Assembly (NCBI GenBank): GCA_023457935.1
Contig: JAEXBA010000066.1
Location: 1-64,000 of the forward strand
Source of the DNA: Bacteroidota bacterium
Lineage (GTDB): Bacteria > Bacteroidota > Bacteroidia > Flavobacteriales > Weeksellaceae
DNA length: 64,000 bases
Direction of reading: 5' to 3'
Shown: positions 59,726 to 64,000 of the stretch, piece after piece
Layout: every line of letters begins with the position of its first letter
Numbering within the stretch: the stretch's first letter is position 1
Program-made: the position numbers and the translations under genes
Notes under the pieces: model-generated
The model's database searches: none
What the model saw: only the letters and a program-made list of their open reading frames with translations
Told to the model about the DNA's origin: nothing

Positions 59726-60757
59726 TTATAGCGATAATTCCTGAATCAGTGTTCTTCTGTCAATCTTTCCGTTGGGTGTACGCGGGAATTTCTCAACAAA
59801 AATAATCTCTTTCGGACGGTGGAATGATTTTTCGAAATTAACAGTACTGATTTTTTGAGTAACAAAATGATTCTCAACACCTTCAATGATTAAAACGAGT
59901 TTCTGTCCTAAAGTTTCATCAGAAATTCCAACAAAAACCAGCTCGACATCAGTTTTGCTTTTTACCAAAGCTTCAAGCTCTTCCGGAAAAATCTTTGCAC
60001 CACCGGAGTTGATGACATTGTCGATTCTACCCAGAAAACGGAATTCTTTTTCATTCCTTAATTCTACCAAATCATTGGTTTGCAGCTTTTCAGGATTCAG
60101 TTTTGGCGCAAAAATCTGAAGACAGCCGCGTTCATCAGTTGAAATTTCAACATTATCGAAAACCGTAAAATAGCTTTCAGAGTTCGGATAGATTTCCTTT
60201 AAGGCAATATGGGAGAGCGTTTCGGACATTCCGTACGTTTCGAAAATACGGCAATCAACTGCAGCTTTAGCCAACTGAGTTTTGATTTTATGCTTTAAAC
60301 TTTCGGCAACTGCTGCTCCACCGATAATCAGATTTCTGATCAGATGAATTTTATAAAGAGAATTTTCTACCTGAAGTGGCGTCATTGCGCAGAAATCAAT
60401 TTCGTTGTTAAGATTCTCTACAGGTTTCACGGACGGATCCGTCACCATTAACCTGAGTTTTCTTTCCAGCGAACGAACCACCATCATCTTACCGGAAATG
60501 TATTCTACCGGAAGACAAAGCAACGCAGAATCGCCCGCTTTAAGGTTCAGAAAATCGCAGGTCATTTTTGCGGAATTCAGCATTCTGGATTTTTCTATTC
60601 CGAATACTTTTGGGGTTCCCGTTGATCCTGAAGTCTGCACATTTACCGTTTCAGAATCAGCAAAAAAATCCTTTAAGAAAGACTTTACTTTCTGTTCAAA
60701 AGCGGATGCCGGCAAAAAATCCTTAAATGCTTTGTCCTGAAAATCGATCACCATCAT
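59726..60757 (-). CDS. menE: O-succinylbenzoate-CoA ligase-like AMP-binding enzyme
   Basis: A 343-residue ANL-superfamily ligase. The ATP-binding P-loop is VQTSGSTGTPKVFGIEKS, with FETYGMSETLSHIALKE (about 170-186), GRIDNVINSGGAKIFPEELE and PNGKIDRRTL. It is shorter than E. coli MenE, in line with the compact Bacteroidota enzymes. It would activate o-succinylbenzoate with CoA in menaquinone synthesis. No other men gene is adjacent, so the assignment is moderate and another acid substrate is possible. Confidence 0.78.
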   Translation of the reverse strand: MMVIDFQDKAFKDFLPASAFEQKVKSFLKDFFADSETVNVQTSGSTGTPKVFGIEKSRMLNSAKMTCDFLNLKAGDSALLCLPVEYISGKMMVVRSLERKLRLMVTDPSVKPVENLNNEIDFCAMTPLQVENSLYKIHLIRNLIIGGAAVAESLKHKIKTQLAKAAVDCRIFETYGMSETLSHIALKEIYPNSESYFTVFDNVEISTDERGCLQIFAPKLNPEKLQTNDLVELRNEKEFRFLGRIDNVINSGGAKIFPEELEALVKSKTDVELVFVGISDETLGQKLVLIIEGVENHFVTQKISTVNFEKSFHRPKEIIFVEKFPRTPNGKIDRRTLIQELSL

Positions 60758-60801
60758 TTTACTAAACTAAGGAAAATTATCAAAAAATGCAGTTAAAATT
60801 C

Positions 60802-60831
60802 TTGTCAATAAAGAAAAAAGTTATAAATTTG
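60802..60831 (+). promoter_or_regulatory. Promoter of tRNA-Gln pair
   Basis: TTG (60802-60804), a 19-base gap and TAAATTTG (60824-60831), 16 bases before the first tRNA. This is the clearest match to the Bacteroidota promoter consensus in the window. Confidence 0.75.
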
Positions 60832-60847
60832 CACCACTAAAAAGGAC

Positions 60848-60918
60848 AGACTCATGGTGTAGCGGTAACACTACTGATTTTGGTTCAGTCATCTGGGGTT
60901 CGAATCCCTGTGAGTCTA
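60848..60918 (+). tRNA. tRNA-Gln (anticodon TTG)
   Basis: A cloverleaf is visible, with acceptor arms AGACTCA and TGAGTCT, the anticodon stem ACTGA/TCAGT around TTTTGGT (anticodon TTG) and the T-arm GGGGTTCGAATCCC. The CCA end is not encoded beyond the discriminator base. Confidence 0.95.
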
Positions 60919-60925
60919 CATTTTT

Positions 60926-60948
60926 AACCTTCTGTCCTTCGGAAGGTT
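60926..60948 (+). terminator. Hairpin between the two tRNA-Gln genes
   Basis: AACCTTC/GAAGGTT stem (60926-60932 and 60942-60948) followed by TTTTTTATTT. It looks like a terminator and may also affect processing of the second tRNA. Confidence 0.65.
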
Positions 60949-60960
60949 TTTTATTTGAGC

Positions 60961-61031
60961 AGACATATGGTGTAACGGTAGCACTACAGATTCTGGCTCT
61001 GTCAGTTGGGGTTCGAATCCCTATATGTCTA
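60961..61031 (+). tRNA. tRNA-Gln (anticodon CTG)
   Basis: Acceptor arms AGACATA and TATGTCT, the anticodon stem ACAGA/TCTGT around TTCTGGC (anticodon CTG) and T-arm GGGGTTCGAATCCC. It resembles the upstream tRNA-Gln in most positions, which suggests duplication and anticodon change. Confidence 0.95.
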
Positions 61032-61036
61032 CAAAG

Positions 61037-61061
61037 AAAACCGCCTTTTTGAGGCGGTTTT
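61037..61061. terminator. Bidirectional terminator between tRNA-Gln and argS
   Basis: AAAACCGCC/GGCGGTTTT stem at 61037-61045 and 61053-61061 with a seven-base loop and T run. It lies between convergent genes. Confidence 0.85.
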
Positions 61062-61069
61062 TGTTTATT

Positions 61070-62833
61070 TTACATTCTGTTTACTGTTCCTATTCCCAGA
61101 AGCTTTAATCCGCGACGTATGGTTTCTCCTGTTAAGGCAGACAACTCTAAACGGAACTGCTTGACAGCATCGGTTTCTGCATTCATGATGGAATTATTCT
61201 GATAAAACGAATTGTAGCTTTTCACGACATCGTACACATAATTGGCAACAATGGCTGGACTCAGAAGTTCGGCCGCTTTGGAAACAACTTCACGGAAATT
61301 GGAAAGTTCCATGATAAGTTCTTTTTCGTATTCATTCAAAGAAATATCTGCTGTTTTATCGGAAGAAGCAAAATCCGCTTTTGCAAGAACCGACTGAATC
61401 CTCGCATACGTATACTGAATAAACGGTCCGGTATTTCCATTAAAATCAATACTTTCCTTAGGATTAAAAAGCATTTTCTTTTTCGGATCTACTTTCAGCA
61501 TAAAATATTTCAATGCTCCGAGACCAACGGTTTCATAGGACAATTCGCGCTCTTCTTCGGATAACGATTCCAGTTTGCCCAGTTCCTGTGCCTTTTCTTT
61601 TGCGGTTTCGTACATTTCCTGCATCAGATCGTCGGCATCAACTACCGTTCCTTCTCTGGACTTCATTTTTCCTTCGGGAAGCTCTACCATTCCATAAGAT
61701 AAGTGGAAAAGCTGATCTGCCCATTCGTAACCCAGTTTTTTCAGAATTTTAAACAGAACCTGAAAATGATAATCCTGTTCATTTCCAACGGTATAAATCA
61801 GTTTCTGGATATTGTTTTCCTTAAAGCGCTCCACCGCCGTTCCGAGATCCTGCGTCATGTAAACTGAAGTACCGTCTGAACGCAGCAGAAGCTTTTCATC
61901 CAGACCTTCATCCGAAAGATCGCACCAGACAGAGCCGTCTTCTCTGCGGTAAAAAACACCTTTATTCAGTCCTTCCTGAATCAGATCTTTTCCAAGAATG
62001 TAAGTATTGCTTTCATACTGAACCTGGTCAAAATCAACTCCGAGTCTTTTATACGTCTGTCCGAAGCCGTCATACACCCAGGAATTCATTTCCGACCACA
62101 GATTTCTTACATTTTCATCGCCTTTTTCCCAGTTCAGCAACATATGCTGGGCATCAAGAATCGACTGTGCCTGTTTTTTTGCAGCATCTTCATCAAGTCC
62201 GCTTTCCATCAGCGCAGAAATTTCTGCTTTGTAGTTTTTATCGAATTCCACATAGTAATTTCCGACAAGCTTATCACCTTTCAGACCGGTTGATGCCGGA
62301 GTTTCATTTTTTCCGGATTTTTCCCATGCCAGCATGGATTTACAGATATGAATACCGCGGTCATTAATAATCTGTGTTTTGATGACATTATAACCGTCCT
62401 CTTTTAGGATCTGCGCAACAGAATATCCCAGAAGATTGTTCCTGATGTGTCCAAGGTGAAGCGGTTTATTGGTATTGGGTGAGGAATACTCAACCATTAC
62501 GGTTTCAGCTCTGCTCTCCGTTTGTCCGAACTTTTCCTTCAGCGCAAAAAAAATATCGAGGAAAAACCTGTCCCTTATTTTCAGATTGAGGAAACCCTTT
62601 ACTACATTAAAACTCTCTACAAAATCTGCCTGAGTCGTAAGCGCACCGCCAAGTTCAGTAGCGATAAGATCCGGCGCTTTTTTCAGCAACTTGACCAGCG
62701 GAAAAGTTACGACTGTAAAATCTCCTTCAAACTCAGTTTTATTCTGCTGAATTTCCAGTTTGAAATCCGCAATCTGATACACCGAATTGATAATTTCGGA
62801 GATTTTCCCTTCAATTAATTCTTTAATGTTCAT
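61070..62833 (-). CDS. argS: Arginyl-tRNA synthetase
   Basis: A 587-residue class I synthetase. The N-terminal additional domain is about 1-100, SSPNTNKPLHLGHIRNNLLG holds the HIGH-type motif (HLGH), and GKMKSREGTVVD holds the KMSK-type region. The C-terminal helical anticodon-binding domain (NTGPFIQYTYARIQSVL, about 470-487) follows. It charges tRNA-Arg with arginine. Length is normal. Confidence 0.97.
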   Translation of the reverse strand: MNIKELIEGKISEIINSVYQIADFKLEIQQNKTEFEGDFTVVTFPLVKLLKKAPDLIATELGGALTTQADFVESFNVVKGFLNLKIRDRFFLDIFFALKEKFGQTESRAETVMVEYSSPNTNKPLHLGHIRNNLLGYSVAQILKEDGYNVIKTQIINDRGIHICKSMLAWEKSGKNETPASTGLKGDKLVGNYYVEFDKNYKAEISALMESGLDEDAAKKQAQSILDAQHMLLNWEKGDENVRNLWSEMNSWVYDGFGQTYKRLGVDFDQVQYESNTYILGKDLIQEGLNKGVFYRREDGSVWCDLSDEGLDEKLLLRSDGTSVYMTQDLGTAVERFKENNIQKLIYTVGNEQDYHFQVLFKILKKLGYEWADQLFHLSYGMVELPEGKMKSREGTVVDADDLMQEMYETAKEKAQELGKLESLSEEERELSYETVGLGALKYFMLKVDPKKKMLFNPKESIDFNGNTGPFIQYTYARIQSVLAKADFASSDKTADISLNEYEKELIMELSNFREVVSKAAELLSPAIVANYVYDVVKSYNSFYQNNSIMNAETDAVKQFRLELSALTGETIRRGLKLLGIGTVNRM

Positions 62834-62871
62834 CCAAAAATTTTGAGCTACAAATATATGTAAATAAAAAA

Positions 62872-62892
62872 GGCCACTCGCTTTGAGTGGCC
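62872..62892 (-). terminator. Rho-independent terminator after SusD-family gene
   Basis: GGCCACTC/GAGTGGCC stem (62872-62879 and 62885-62892) with a five-base loop; a T run follows on the minus strand. Confidence 0.8.
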
Positions 62893-62915
62893 CTATAATT
62901 TAACTAAAACACTGC

Positions 62916-64000
62916 TTAGTTTACATCCCAAATAAGTTTGGTATTCATCTTATCTCCTCCAATTGCACTTGAAGCTGTTGCGTAGTTTTCAGCATTAAGC
63001 GTCTGAATTACTGTTGGATAATACAGTCTTGTCGGAAGATCTGTAAGATCAGCAATCAGCGGTACAAATGTGTAGGTAGTAGCACCAGCAACCGGATTGT
63101 TCAGTGCATAAGTTTCGCCCGGAAGCAACAGGATGCTGGTATCAGGATAACCCGTTCTTCTGTATTCTGCCCATGCCTCATAAGGCTGCATGAACAGTGC
63201 CACATATTTCTGAGTAAGAACATTCGCTTTGGAAGCAGGCGGCAAAGTAGCTACGAAAGCTGCGATATCAGCTGCTGCAACGCCCCATTTCTCCATTGAT
63301 GCCGTTACACCGTTTACGTAATTTACCTGGCTCCAGTTGTTTGCCTCACTTAGAAGGAATTCAACTTCAGAATATTCCATCAGCATTTCAGTGTAGTTTG
63401 GCTTGTACACATGCTTACTGAAGAAGTTGGCCTTATCACTCTGAGAAGTTGACATCGACTGATCCAAACCGTACGGCTGACCTACATAGTCTGCAGGGTT
63501 TGTAGACTCTACATAAGCACCGCTGATGATATCCGCTTTCAACGTTCCCATTGGAGCAGCATATTTGAACAGTCTTGGATCCAGACCGAAGTTACCGTTT
63601 GTACCTTTCAAAAGATCGATAAAAGTTTTGGATACAGAGAAATCTGAACGTGTAAGGAAATCATTGAACATCGGTGAAGGGTTCACACGGTTATTCTCAT
63701 AAGTAAGACCTACACTGTCATCATTGGAAGTCATCACACCGTCTGCAATTGCATCAGCAAGATGTGCTTCTGCTCCCGGAACTACACCTTTAACTCTGGT
63801 TGCCACTCTAAGTCTCAGGGAGTTTGCAAATTTTTTCAGTTTCACTGCGTCACCTTCGAAAAGCGCATCACCCTGTGTAAATACCGGCTGGTTAGTTTCT
63901 ACCATATCTGCTGCTTCAGAAAGTTCTTTCATGATATCAGCATATATTTTTGCCTGTGAAGCAAATTTCGGCTTAAGATATTCGTTTACGTTCAGGGCCT
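62916..64000 (-). CDS. SusD/RagB family outer-membrane lipoprotein, partial
   Basis: About 361 C-terminal residues are visible, and the frame is open to base 64000, so the signal peptide and N-terminal half lie beyond the window. The sequence matches the SusD_RagB/SusD-like_2 families (LKKFANSLRLRVATRVKG, EMLMEYSEVEFLLSEANNW and YVALFMQPYEAWAEYRRTGY, then STRLYYP-type LPTRLYYPTV). Such proteins sit on the cell surface, bind glycan or peptide ligands and pair with a SusC-type TonB receptor, which is expected just upstream (beyond 64000). It ends with KLIWDVN and is followed by a terminator. Confidence 0.92.
   Translation of the reverse strand, partial: ALNVNEYLKPKFASQAKIYADIMKELSEAADMVETNQPVFTQGDALFEGDAVKLKKFANSLRLRVATRVKGVVPGAEAHLADAIADGVMTSNDDSVGLTYENNRVNPSPMFNDFLTRSDFSVSKTFIDLLKGTNGNFGLDPRLFKYAAPMGTLKADIISGAYVESTNPADYVGQPYGLDQSMSTSQSDKANFFSKHVYKPNYTEMLMEYSEVEFLLSEANNWSQVNYVNGVTASMEKWGVAAADIAAFVATLPPASKANVLTQKYVALFMQPYEAWAEYRRTGYPDTSILLLPGETYALNNPVAGATTYTFVPLIADLTDLPTRLYYPTVIQTLNAENYATASSAIGGDKMNTKLIWDVN

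Overview
The window looks like chromosomal DNA of a Bacteroidota bacterium in the Flavobacteriia, most likely a Chryseobacterium/Kaistella-type member of the Weeksellaceae. This rests on several things read in the sequence: T9SS-type C-terminal sorting domains, a GLPGLI-family protein, SusD/RagB and TonB-dependent outer-membrane proteins, class II HMG-CoA reductase, TAnnTTTG-type -7 promoter elements with an upstream TTG, the lack of clear Shine-Dalgarno sites, several TTG starts, and moderate-to-low GC. The genus is inference; no 16S rRNA is present.

Layout. 1-9.3 kb holds a partial DUF2207 membrane protein with LemA, DUF1801, a truncated VOC-gene remnant, a PLP aminotransferase, a methyltransferase, murB, proC, an AEC transporter, a DsbA-family protein and YceI. 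9.4-24 kb holds a peptidase-M1-like protein that appears to lack its active site and carries a predicted C-terminal barrel, MscS, a peroxiredoxin, a probable iron-uptake operon on the minus strand (TonB-dependent receptor, lipoprotein, PepSY protein, GLPGLI protein) with Fur-box-like sites around its promoter, an ABC-F protein, a GH25 lysozyme, a type II NADH dehydrogenase and trmD. 24-39 kb holds secreted T9SS cargo (an alpha-amylase-family enzyme, a frameshifted adhesin-like protein, a reprolysin-like protease), an orphan outer-membrane barrel of more than 1000 residues, and housekeeping genes (EEP phosphatase/nuclease, Lrp, deoC, dusB, DinB). 39-52 kb holds central metabolism (sucC, HMG-CoA reductase, pfkA, gap), a radical-SAM plus DUF4130-like gene pair of presumed DNA repair function, a possibly mobile four-helix-bundle gene, an MpaB-type oxygenase pair, recA and an alkyltransferase-like protein without the acceptor cysteine. 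52-64 kb holds a deoxyhypusine-synthase-like gene, a complete curli operon, arfB, menE, two tRNA-Gln genes, argS and a partial SusD-family lipoprotein.

The curli operon (csgA-csgB-csgE-csgF-csgG-lipoprotein, minus strand, 58.9 to 53.1 kb) is the most distinctive system. CsgA has about 30 Q-x-G-x-x-N half-repeats. The csgE product carries an N-terminal domain that resembles the CsgH amyloid-inhibitor chaperone. CsgG carries an extra C-terminal beta-barrel-like domain. A sixth gene, a surface lipoprotein with a beta-propeller-like region, is translationally coupled to csgG. A hairpin plus T-run after csgA may act as an attenuator, and palindromes lie upstream of the promoter.

Non-coding structure is also rich: four related REP-like hairpin elements (two of which end in a -7 promoter motif just before a gene), two decayed tandem copies of the murB leader plus 5' coding end, a shared promoter module before two neighbouring envelope/redox genes, and repeat-flanked insert-like DNA.
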